From NCBI RefSeq assembly GCF_009932355.1, contig NZ_LEKU01000006.1:62001-126000 (forward strand): a stretch of 64,000 nucleotides of DNA. Reading direction: 5' to 3'. Position numbers and translations under genes: made by a program. How positions within the stretch are numbered: position 1 is the stretch's first letter; each line of letters starts with the position of its first letter. Source of the DNA: Riemerella anatipestifer_E. Lineage in GTDB: Bacteria; Bacteroidota; Bacteroidia; Flavobacteriales; Weeksellaceae. The notes below the pieces were generated by a model that did no database searches, was not told the DNA's origin, and saw only the letters and a list, made by a program, of their open reading frames with translations. Shown here piece after piece: positions 7,873 to 14,683 of the stretch.

Positions 7873-8412
7873 TTATTTATTTTTTAACTTGCTTAATGCC
7901 TGCCATCTAGGGTCTATATCTTCATCAGATTTTTCTTCTTCCAATTCATCTAAGACCTTAGGACTATATCTCTCTAACAAAGCCTCATACTCTTCATTCC
8001 CCTCTACCTCTGGCGAAACTTTCTTCATTGGAATAGATAAAATCACTGCCTCGTAAATTAATTGAGCCACATTAAAATGATAATCACTTGAAGGAATTGT
8101 AATAACTTCCTCGTTACTATCATCATACTCTTCTCCAAACTTCACTAAAACTTTGGGTTCGTGTTCTATTTCATAAGGAAAATCATTTCCACTTATATCG
8201 CAAATCAAAGTTACTTCTCCCGATACTTTCACCCAAAACTCTAAGAAAGTGGTATGTTTCTCTAATAAAACATCTACCAAAATCTTAGGTTCACTAAAAT
8301 CTACATCTGCATTAAATAAGCTAAAGAACTCTTTATCTATCTCAAACTCAAACTGGTGTTTACCATTTTTTAAGCCTGAGAAAACAATATCATATTTTCT
8401 AAATTTATCCAT
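7873..8412 (-). CDS. DUF177 (YceD-like) protein
   Basis: 179 residues from the ATG at 8412 (MDKFRKYDIVFSGLK). The longer frame to 8454 begins upstream of the -7 element and is rejected. The CDISGNDFP segment near residue 78 and the acidic C-terminus ending DPRWQALSKL agree with the DUF177/YceD family, which sits next to rpmF in most bacteria and has been linked to 23S rRNA accumulation in other organisms. Here the canonical DUF177 CxRC-type region reads L-I-C-D, so one of the usual cysteines appears missing. It is a cytoplasmic protein, co-transcribed with rpmF. Function in this organism is inferred from context only. Confidence 0.85.
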   Translation of the reverse strand: MDKFRKYDIVFSGLKNGKHQFEFEIDKEFFSLFNADVDFSEPKILVDVLLEKHTTFLEFWVKVSGEVTLICDISGNDFPYEIEHEPKVLVKFGEEYDDSNEEVITIPSSDYHFNVAQLIYEAVILSIPMKKVSPEVEGNEEYEALLERYSPKVLDELEEEKSDEDIDPRWQALSKLKNK

Positions 8413-8424
8413 AAAAATGGTCTG

Positions 8425-8454
8425 CAAAAATAAGTGTTTTTTTTTATATAACAA
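8425..8454 (-). promoter_or_regulatory. DUF177-rpmF promoter
   Basis: Minus strand: TTG (8454-8452), 19-bp spacer, TATTTTTG (8432-8425). The ATG at 8412 lies 12 bp downstream, so the leader would be very short. Confidence 0.7.
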
Positions 8455-8501
8455 AATCTACATTACAAATTAAACAGAACCGATGTTTTTTCCTCTATTT
8501 T

Positions 8502-9587
8502 TTAAACATCTTCATCTGGCAAATCTTCATCTACTCCATTATTTCCGCTTCTTTTAACTTTCAGCTTATTCTCCATAAGAGATTGATATTCGCTCCTATT
8601 TTGGAAAATTTTTATCCCTGTAAATACAGCTTCCTCAAAAGAGCTATGATCAGCCATATTTTTTCCTGCTATATCATAAGCTGTCCCATGGTCTGGAGAA
8701 GTTCTTATAAAAGGTAAACCCGCCGTATAATTTACTCCCTCCTCGTACGCCAAAGTTTTAAATGGTGCTAAACCTTGGTCATGATACATCGCTAAAACAG
8801 CATCAAAAGCTTTATATTTTTGTGGCTGAAAGAAACTATCTGCAGGATAAGGTCCGAACGCCAAAACACCATTATCAAAAGCCTCTTTTATTGCTGGAAT
8901 GATAATTTCTTGCTCCTCTTTGCCTATCGCTCCACCGTCTCCAGCATGTGGATTAAGCCCTAAAACTGCTATTTTGGGTTTAGCAATACAAAAATCTTCC
9001 ACCAATGTGGCATTTAATATATTTAGGTAGTTTTTTATCTTTTCTTTGCTAATGTTTTGAGCCACTTCCGAAATTGGGATATGATGCGTTACCACGGCTA
9101 CTTTTAAATCTTCGGTTACTAAAAACATCAATCCTTTCTTCCCAAATTTATCTTCTAGAAAACCTGTATGCCCTGCATGCTTGAATCCATGTTTTAGCAT
9201 TTCGTCTTTATTGATAGGTGCTGTTACTAAAACATCTACCTCTCCTTCCCTCAAAGCCTCTGTAGCCGCTTCCAAAGAATCTATCGCCATTCTTGTGGAT
9301 TCCTCCGTAGGTTCTCCTAAATTTACATTAACATTATCTTTCCAAAGATTAACAATATTAATTTTACCAGCAGACGCTTCTGTGGCTTTATTGATATAAT
9401 TAAAGTTAGTCTGAATTTTAAATATATTTTTTTGATAAGAAAAAAGTTTCCCTGAACCAAATATCACAGGAGTAAAAAAATCGGTAATAGATTTATCCTT
9501 TAATGTTTTTAGAATAATTTCAGGACCTATACCGTTAAAATCTCCTATGGAAATCCCTACTCTAGGTTTGTGATGTTTTACACTCAT
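8502..9587 (-). CDS. pdxA: 4-hydroxythreonine-4-phosphate dehydrogenase
   Basis: 361 residues. It oxidises 4-phosphohydroxy-threonine in the DXP-dependent pyridoxal phosphate pathway. Visible are ISIGDFNGIGPEI (13-25), the metal-binding HAGHTGFLEDKFG near 138, GLNPHAGDGG near 212, MYHDQGLAPFK near 270 and TSPDHGTAYDIAG near 297. The three metal histidines of the family are present in these blocks. The C-terminus carries a short charged tail (RSGNNGVDEDLPDEDV). It is transcribed divergently from ribE with back-to-back promoters. No co-transcribed gene is obvious, since the DUF177 promoter follows. Confidence 0.96.
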   Translation of the reverse strand: MSVKHHKPRVGISIGDFNGIGPEIILKTLKDKSITDFFTPVIFGSGKLFSYQKNIFKIQTNFNYINKATEASAGKINIVNLWKDNVNVNLGEPTEESTRMAIDSLEAATEALREGEVDVLVTAPINKDEMLKHGFKHAGHTGFLEDKFGKKGLMFLVTEDLKVAVVTHHIPISEVAQNISKEKIKNYLNILNATLVEDFCIAKPKIAVLGLNPHAGDGGAIGKEEQEIIIPAIKEAFDNGVLAFGPYPADSFFQPQKYKAFDAVLAMYHDQGLAPFKTLAYEEGVNYTAGLPFIRTSPDHGTAYDIAGKNMADHSSFEEAVFTGIKIFQNRSEYQSLMENKLKVKRSGNNGVDEDLPDEDV

Positions 9588-9622
9588 TTTACTTATCTTT
9601 GTTTTCTAAAGTTACAAATTTA
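9568..9622. promoter_or_regulatory. Divergent pdxA / ribE promoters
   Basis: Plus: TTG (9568-9570), 23-bp spacer and TATCTTTG (9594-9601) for ribE. Minus: TAAATTTG (9622-9615) for pdxA, with no clear -33. The -7 elements are only 13 bp apart and the ribE -33 lies inside pdxA, so the two vitamin-cofactor genes share one control region. Confidence 0.65.
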
Positions 9623-9636
9623 ATAAATTATTTAAT

Positions 9637-10218
9637 ATGTTCACAGGAATTATAGAGGCTACGGGAATTGTTGAAAAAATACGTAAAGAAGGGAATAATA
9701 TACACTTTACCCTATCTTGTCCCTTTACGCAAGAACTCAAAATAGACCAAAGCCTTGCTCATAATGGTTGTTGCCTAACCGTGGTGGACATCAATGAAAA
9801 CCTCTATACCGTAACAGCCATCAATGAAACTTTGGAAAAAACCAATCTTTCCCAGTGGCAAGAAGGCAGCATAATCAATCTAGAACGATGTACTATGATG
9901 AACGGAAGACTAGATGGACACATTGTGCAAGGACATGTAGATGGAGTAGGAACCGTAGAGTCCATAGAAGAAACTAACGGGAGCCACATCATTACAATAT
10001 CTTATATTTCCGATTTTGTAACTGTTCCACAAGGTTCTATTACCATTAACGGCATTAGCCTAACAGTCGCCAAAAGTATGGATAAAAAATTCTCTGTCGC
10101 TATTATTCCTTACACTTGGGAACACACCAATCTAAAACATATTAAAACAGGAGAACTCGTTAATCTTGAGTTTGATATTATCGGAAAATATGTTGCTAAA
10201 CTAATGAATTTAAAATAG
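9637..10218 (+). CDS. ribE: Riboflavin synthase, alpha subunit
   Basis: 193 residues. It dismutates two 6,7-dimethyl-8-ribityllumazine molecules to riboflavin. The start MFTGIIEATGIVE is diagnostic. Two lumazine-binding repeats are present: the first with NGCCLTVVDI near residue 48 and the second with GHIVQGHVDGVG near 97 and INGISLTVAK near 143. Length is normal. Its stop codon (TAG, 10216-10218) is followed directly by the ATG of the histidine kinase gene, implying translational coupling. No FMN riboswitch is seen upstream; the leader is only about 30 nt. Confidence 0.97.
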   Translation: MFTGIIEATGIVEKIRKEGNNIHFTLSCPFTQELKIDQSLAHNGCCLTVVDINENLYTVTAINETLEKTNLSQWQEGSIINLERCTMMNGRLDGHIVQGHVDGVGTVESIEETNGSHIITISYISDFVTVPQGSITINGISLTVAKSMDKKFSVAIIPYTWEHTNLKHIKTGELVNLEFDIIGKYVAKLMNLK

Positions 10219-11673
10219 ATGTCACAAAAAAGCTATAGTGGTTTCAGTATAAGAAATAGAATTTTCTTCGGTTTTCTACTTATATGTATTTTAAGTATAG
10301 TAGGCTCTACCTTTATATCTTATATGATACTGAGACAAAGTGCTCTAACTCAAAATAAAATAGAAATACAACAAACAGCAGAAGTACTTACCGCCTCTTT
10401 AGATTATGCTGTGAGTAGAGAAACTGTAACTCCACAAAACATTAAAACCGTTTTAGACAACAAAGTCAAAGAGATTGCCGACATCAACAAACACGATATC
10501 ATTATTTATGATTTAGAAGGTAACTTTCTTTTGTCAAATAAAAACAGTTCCCTAGTAAAGGATAAAAGAATACCAAACCAGCTCCTAAAAAAAATAATTT
10601 CCTCTGATGCAAGAATAGATATACAAACCTACGATGACACTCTCAATAATCAAGTAACCTCATCTTATTTGGTCTTAAAGAATAATATTTTTGAACCTAT
10701 TGGAATTGTGTACTACCCTTCCTATCACAGTAATATTTCCTACTATGATTTAATAGACAAATACATATATAATATATTTATCATCAACATATTACTAGTT
10801 CTAACCAGTATTATTCTTAGCTGGTTTATCTCTAGAAGAGTTACCAGAAGTCTTACTAAAATCTCTGAGTTTCTATCTAAAATCAATCTATTTAATAAAG
10901 AACTAAAACCCATAAGATACAACAGAAATGACGAGTTAAGCATCTTAGTAAAATCCTACAACAGTATGATTTTTCAGATAGATGCTCAAAAAGAACGCTT
11001 GACACATATCGAAAAAGAAAGTGCATGGAGAGAAATGGCAAAACAAGTTGCCCATGAGGTTAAAAACCCACTAACCCCTATGAAACTACTTATGCAAAGC
11101 TTCGAAAGAAGATTTGATGCCAACGCTCCTGATATAGAGCAAAAGGTAAAAGAACTCAGCAACTCTATGATCACTCAAATAGATATTATTTCCAAAGTAG
11201 CTACGGCTTTCTCTGAGTTTGCGAAATTACCTGAAAAAGAAGACCAACTTCTTAATTTAAACGAAGAAATCAAAAATATTATCACCATCTTTGATAGCAA
11301 GAACATTTTCTTCCATTCTAATAGACCTAATATTATTTTCTCTTTAGACAAGAGCTACTTCACCAGAATATTAAACAACCTTATTACCAATGCTATACAA
11401 GCGGAATCTGAAAAAAGAAAGCTAATCATCAATATAGATTTAGAGGAGCGATACAATTACATAAAATTCACTGTAGAAGACAATGGGGAAGGAATGAGCG
11501 AGGAAAAAATGGGTAAAATTTTTGAACCTAACTTTACCTCTAAATCTAGCGGAATGGGACTAGGACTTACCATGGTAAAAAAAATGATTGAAGAGTACAA
11601 AGGAAATATTAAGGTAGAGTCTACACTAGATAAAGGAACTAAATTTACCATTACCATTCCTAAAAACATTTAG
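10219..11673 (+). CDS. Orphan sensor histidine kinase (NtrY-like)
   Basis: 484 residues. Membrane segments at about 14-36 and 184-205 flank a periplasmic sensor region of about 145 residues; a HAMP-like linker follows (SRRVTRSLTKISEFLSK). The H-box is MAKQVAHEVKNPLTPM with phospho-acceptor His279, then an N-box (NLITNAIQA), G1 (DNGEGMS) and the F/G2 region (EPNFTSKSSGMGLGL). The HEVKNPLTP form is typical of NtrY-related kinases. No response regulator is adjacent. The gene begins at the base after the ribE stop and is followed after 4 bp by trmN6. Signal and partner are unknown. Confidence 0.92.
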   Translation: MSQKSYSGFSIRNRIFFGFLLICILSIVGSTFISYMILRQSALTQNKIEIQQTAEVLTASLDYAVSRETVTPQNIKTVLDNKVKEIADINKHDIIIYDLEGNFLLSNKNSSLVKDKRIPNQLLKKIISSDARIDIQTYDDTLNNQVTSSYLVLKNNIFEPIGIVYYPSYHSNISYYDLIDKYIYNIFIINILLVLTSIILSWFISRRVTRSLTKISEFLSKINLFNKELKPIRYNRNDELSILVKSYNSMIFQIDAQKERLTHIEKESAWREMAKQVAHEVKNPLTPMKLLMQSFERRFDANAPDIEQKVKELSNSMITQIDIISKVATAFSEFAKLPEKEDQLLNLNEEIKNIITIFDSKNIFFHSNRPNIIFSLDKSYFTRILNNLITNAIQAESEKRKLIINIDLEERYNYIKFTVEDNGEGMSEEKMGKIFEPNFTSKSSGMGLGLTMVKKMIEEYKGNIKVESTLDKGTKFTITIPKNI

Positions 11674-11677
11674 CCTG

Positions 11678-12385
11678 ATGTCAAAAGATTTAAAACCTTT
11701 TCTTTTTAAGAATTTCTCTATAAAACAAAATACTAGCGTTTTTAGAGTTGGTACAGACGCTGTTCTATTAGGAGCATTAACAACAGTAGACAATATTAAA
11801 ACCGCACTTGAAGTAGGCTGTGGCACAGGTATCATCAGTCTAATGATAGCTCAACGAAATCCTAACTGCTCCATCATAGCCATTGATATTGACGAAAGCA
11901 CCTCTAATCTAGCACAAGAAAACTTTGATAACTCTATCTATCAAGAACGACTTAAATCCATCAATATTAATTTTAAGGAGTATCAACCCAACCAAAAGTT
12001 TGACCTTATTTTTTCTAATCCTCCATATTTTGAAACTAACACTTCTGATAAAGACAAAATAGCGAGGCAAAGGCTCACTCTAGATTTTGAAGATTTAATT
12101 AGAAAAAGCTCTCAACTTCTTTCAAAAGACGGACTTTTCGCGGTCATTATTCCTAGCGAATATGAGAACCTTTTTATTGAAACTTGTAAAATACATTCGC
12201 TTTTCCTACAAAGAAGAGTCAACATAAAAGGAATTGAATACAATCCTAAAAAACGAGTTATATTAGAGTTTTCTTTCTCTAAAAATGAAACAAAAGATGA
12301 GGATTTTATTATAGAAAAAAGTCCGAGACAATACTCGGACCAATATTTAGAAACCACAAAGGACTTTCATATTTTCAATTCTTAA
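11678..12385 (+). CDS. trmN6: tRNA1(Val) (adenine37-N6)-methyltransferase
   Basis: 235 residues, a class I SAM-dependent methyltransferase of the YfiC/TrmN6 group, expected to make m6A37 in tRNA1(Val). The SAM site is EVGCGTGIISLMIAQ near 48, the acidic strand IIAIDIDE follows, and the N6-adenine catalytic NPPYF lies near 112. The N-terminal FRVGTDAVLLGA is the usual family start. It is the third gene of ribE-HK-trmN6. Its 3' coding end contains on the opposite strand the terminator hairpin of the convergent ftsE gene. The start at 11678 gives FKNFSIKQ early in the protein as in relatives. Confidence 0.9.
   Translation: MSKDLKPFLFKNFSIKQNTSVFRVGTDAVLLGALTTVDNIKTALEVGCGTGIISLMIAQRNPNCSIIAIDIDESTSNLAQENFDNSIYQERLKSININFKEYQPNQKFDLIFSNPPYFETNTSDKDKIARQRLTLDFEDLIRKSSQLLSKDGLFAVIIPSEYENLFIETCKIHSLFLQRRVNIKGIEYNPKKRVILEFSFSKNETKDEDFIIEKSPRQYSDQYLETTKDFHIFNS
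12315..12340 (-). terminator. ftsE terminator inside the trmN6 coding end
   Basis: On minus, GTCCGAG, a 6-nt loop and CTCGGAC form a perfect 7-bp stem followed by six T (12320-12315), 55 bp beyond the ftsE stop. On plus the hairpin has no T tract, so it should stop only the minus transcript. Confidence 0.75.
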
Positions 12386-12394
12386 ATATATATA

Positions 12395-13105
12395 TTACTC
12401 AAACAACTCCTCTGTAGCCATTACTGAAACCTTGCCTGCATTACACTTAATAGCCTCTCCAGGAAAGTTTTGTATCATATGATAATCATGCGTCGCCATG
12501 AGTACGGCCGCTTCGTTCTCCTGTGCCACCCTCTTTAGCAAAGTCATAATATCATTAGAAGTTTCTGGATCTAAATTTCCCGTTGGCTCATCAGCCAAAA
12601 TAAGTTGCGGATGATTAAGCAATGCTCTTGCTATGGCCACCCTCTGCTGTTCTCCTCCAGATAGTTCATGTGGCATTTTATGCTTCTTGGTTTTCATACC
12701 AACACTTGCCAACACCTCGTCTATTCTAGCGTCCATCTTTGCTTTATCGCTCCAACCTGTTGCCTGAAGTACAAAACGAAGGTTTTTCTCCACACTTCTA
12801 TCTGTAAGAAGTTGGAAATCCTGAAATACAATCCCCAATTTTCTTCTAAGATTAGGAATATCCGAAGTTTTAAGACTTGCTAAATCAAAACCCGCTACCG
12901 TACCTTTCCCCTCTTTTAAGGGCAAATGCCCATAAAGAACCTTAAGTAAGGAACTCTTACCAGAGCCTGTTTTACCAATAAGATAGCAAAAACCACCCTT
13001 TTTAATTTCAAGGTCAACACCATCTAAAACCGTAAAGTTTTTCTGAACTATTTTAGCATTCTTAAGGCTTATGATACTACTTCCTTCTTCGTTTCTATGT
13101 GGCAT
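12395..13105 (-). CDS. ftsE: Cell-division ABC transporter ATPase FtsE-like
   Basis: 236 residues from the ATG at 13105; a TTG-started frame to 13132 overlaps the -7 element and is rejected. It is a single ABC ATPase domain: Walker A LIGKTGSGKSS near 42, Q-loop VFQDFQLL near 88, signature LSGGEQQRVAIARAL near 139, Walker B LILADEPTGNLD near 161 and the switch histidine in ATHDY. The short form with EPTGNLDP matches FtsE, which with FtsX drives septal peptidoglycan hydrolase activation. No ftsX gene is adjacent, which is common in this group. A LolD/MacB-type role cannot be excluded from sequence alone. Confidence 0.85.
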   Translation of the reverse strand: MPHRNEEGSSIISLKNAKIVQKNFTVLDGVDLEIKKGGFCYLIGKTGSGKSSLLKVLYGHLPLKEGKGTVAGFDLASLKTSDIPNLRRKLGIVFQDFQLLTDRSVEKNLRFVLQATGWSDKAKMDARIDEVLASVGMKTKKHKMPHELSGGEQQRVAIARALLNHPQLILADEPTGNLDPETSNDIMTLLKRVAQENEAAVLMATHDYHMIQNFPGEAIKCNAGKVSVMATEELFE

Positions 13106-13129
13106 TTTGGATATTTTTAATATGAACTT

Positions 13130-13158
13130 CAAAAATAAATAAAACTTTTGAGGTTCAA
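13130..13158 (-). promoter_or_regulatory. ftsE promoter
   Basis: Minus: TTG (13158-13156), 18-bp spacer, TATTTTTG (13137-13130), 24 bp upstream of the chosen ATG. Confidence 0.7.
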
Positions 13159-13183
13159 ATCAATTTTAGGAAATTTTAACAAC

Positions 13184-13215
13184 AAAAAATGCTTGAAAAA
13201 ATTATCTTTCAAGCA
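13184..13215 (-). terminator. rpmH terminator
   Basis: On minus, TGCTTGAAA and TTTCAAGCA form a perfect 9-bp stem around an 8-nt loop, followed by six T (13189-13184). Confidence 0.8.
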
Positions 13216-13276
13216 CGATTTTATACAGTAAAGTAAAATAGCATAATGCCTGTACAGTACAGACAATATTTACATA

Positions 13277-13432
13277 CTATCTTTTAGCACGAGATACACT
13301 CACTGTTAATCTTTTTCTGCCTTTAGCTCTTCTAGCAGCTAATACGCGTCTTCCGTTAGGCGTTGACATTCTCTCACGGAATCCGTGCTTATTTCTCTTT
13401 TTTCTCTCTGATGGTTGAAATGTTCTTTTCAT
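13277..13432 (-). CDS. rpmH: Ribosomal protein bL34
   Basis: 51 residues, a highly basic protein beginning MKRTFQPSERKKRNKHGF, with RMSTPNGRRVLAARRAKGRK in the middle and ending SVSRAKR. This is the universal bL34 of the 50S subunit. It has its own promoter and terminator and lies divergent from nrnA. In many bacteria rpmH neighbours rnpA and dnaA; neither is here, so the origin is not indicated by this gene. Confidence 0.97.
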   Translation of the reverse strand: MKRTFQPSERKKRNKHGFRERMSTPNGRRVLAARRAKGRKRLTVSVSRAKR

Positions 13433-13479
13433 TACAGTCTTTATTATAGGTCAGTAATATTCTTTCTTTTTTGAGACTG

Positions 13480-13509
13480 CAAAGATAAATATTTTTTTAA
13501 AATATACAA
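13480..13509 (-). promoter_or_regulatory. rpmH promoter
   Basis: Minus: TTG (13509-13507), 19-bp spacer, TATCTTTG (13487-13480). The -7 element and start region TATCTTTGCAGTCTCA recur in inverted orientation at 13570-13585 in the nrnA promoter. Confidence 0.75.
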
Positions 13510-13569
13510 ACCTCAACACAAAAATATTTTTTTATTCTGTATTTACATCTCATTTTAATTTGGCTTATC

Positions 13570-13577
13570 TATCTTTG
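13570..13577 (+). promoter_or_regulatory. nrnA promoter, -7 element
   Basis: TATCTTTG, 27 bp upstream of the ATG at 13605. A -33 TTG at a suitable distance is not evident. Confidence 0.65.
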
Positions 13578-13604
13578 CAGTCTCATCAAAAAAGAACAAA
13601 AAAA

Positions 13605-14609
13605 ATGTTTAGTTCACAAGAAATTAAAGATATACAAAACCTGATAACACCTGATAATAAAATTGTTATCATCACCCATTATAACCCAGACGGAGATGCT
13701 ATAGGCTCTAGTTTGGGACTAAAACATTTTTTAGCAACTCTAAATGTGGAAGCGGAAGTTATTGTCCCTAATGACTTTCCAAAATTTCTTAAATGGATGC
13801 CCGAAGCTAAAAAAATTACCATCGCAGAGTATAAAAAGAAAAAAGCTTTTGAACTGATAAAAGATGCGGATGTTATTTTTTGTCTAGATTTCAATACACT
13901 TTCTCGTATTGGTATTGTAGGAGAATGGGTGAGTAAATCTTCTGCTACTAAAATTTTAATAGACCACCACCAACAACCAGACGCTTTTGACTTCGTCTAC
14001 TCCGACACGAATATCCCCGCAACTTCTCAAATGGTATTTCATTTTATAGAGGCACTAGAAAGCACTCAAAAACTCAACCAATCCATTGCAGAATGCCTCT
14101 ACACAGGAATTATGACTGACACAGGTGGATTTAGGTTTAGATCTACCAGTGCTACCACTCATAGGATTATCGCTCAACTGATAGAACACGGTGCAGACCC
14201 TGCCAATATTACTTCAAACACTTGGGATACCAATACTATTTCAAGACTCAACCTATTATCTTTAATATTAGGTAGAATAGAATTGATAAAAAATGGAGAA
14301 ATCGCCATTCTTTGGCTCAAACGCTCTGAATTACAAGCGTATGGTTTCCAAAAGGGAGATACCGAAGGTTTTGTAAACTATGGACTTAGTTTACTTGGTG
14401 TAAAAGTTTCCGCTTTCTTTATGGAAGACCTTTATGAGGATTTTATAAAAATTTCATTTAGAAGTAAAGATACTGCTGATGTTAACCAGTTTGCTAGACA
14501 ATATTTTAACGGAGGTGGACACATCAATGCGGCGGGAGGAAAATACCACAAAAGTATAGAAGACACCATACAAGACTTTAAAGAAATAGTCTTGCAATGG
14601 GATATTTAG
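13605..14609 (+). CDS. nrnA: DHH phosphoesterase (NrnA-like nanoRNase/pAp phosphatase)
   Basis: 334 residues from ATG 13605; a TTG-started frame to 13560 includes the promoter and is rejected. The DHH domain has THYNPDGDAIGSSLG (motif I, near residue 23), a CLDFN motif near 90 and the DHHQQPD triad near 117; the DHHA1 domain ends with FNGGGHINAAGGK near 305, the substrate-binding GGGH. Such enzymes degrade 2-5-nt oligoribonucleotides and dephosphorylate pAp, or act on cyclic dinucleotide breakdown products. Single-domain cytoplasmic form without the GGDEF or PAS parts of GdpP. Monocistronic. Confidence 0.9.
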   Translation: MFSSQEIKDIQNLITPDNKIVIITHYNPDGDAIGSSLGLKHFLATLNVEAEVIVPNDFPKFLKWMPEAKKITIAEYKKKKAFELIKDADVIFCLDFNTLSRIGIVGEWVSKSSATKILIDHHQQPDAFDFVYSDTNIPATSQMVFHFIEALESTQKLNQSIAECLYTGIMTDTGGFRFRSTSATTHRIIAQLIEHGADPANITSNTWDTNTISRLNLLSLILGRIELIKNGEIAILWLKRSELQAYGFQKGDTEGFVNYGLSLLGVKVSAFFMEDLYEDFIKISFRSKDTADVNQFARQYFNGGGHINAAGGKYHKSIEDTIQDFKEIVLQWDI

Positions 14610-14617
14610 CACATATA

Positions 14618-14656
14618 AAAAGCAGTACAAATATAAATATTTGTACTGCTTTTATT
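14618..14656. terminator. Bidirectional terminator, nrnA / S46 peptidase
   Basis: AAAAGCAGTACAAATAT and ATATTTGTACTGCTTTT form a perfect 17-bp inverted repeat separated by 2 nt (so the real loop is larger), with T-rich flanks on both strands between convergent genes. Confidence 0.8.
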
Positions 14657-14683
14657 AAATTTAATCCGACTTTAGTAAATAAC

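Noticed and set aside
4229..9587. Riboswitches before rocD, accB, pdxA or ribE
   Set aside because: The predicted leaders are too short and no conserved riboswitch core is visible.
12321..12340. Hairpin at the end of trmN6 as its own terminator
   Set aside because: It lies inside the coding sequence and has no T tract on plus; it fits the minus-strand ftsE transcript.
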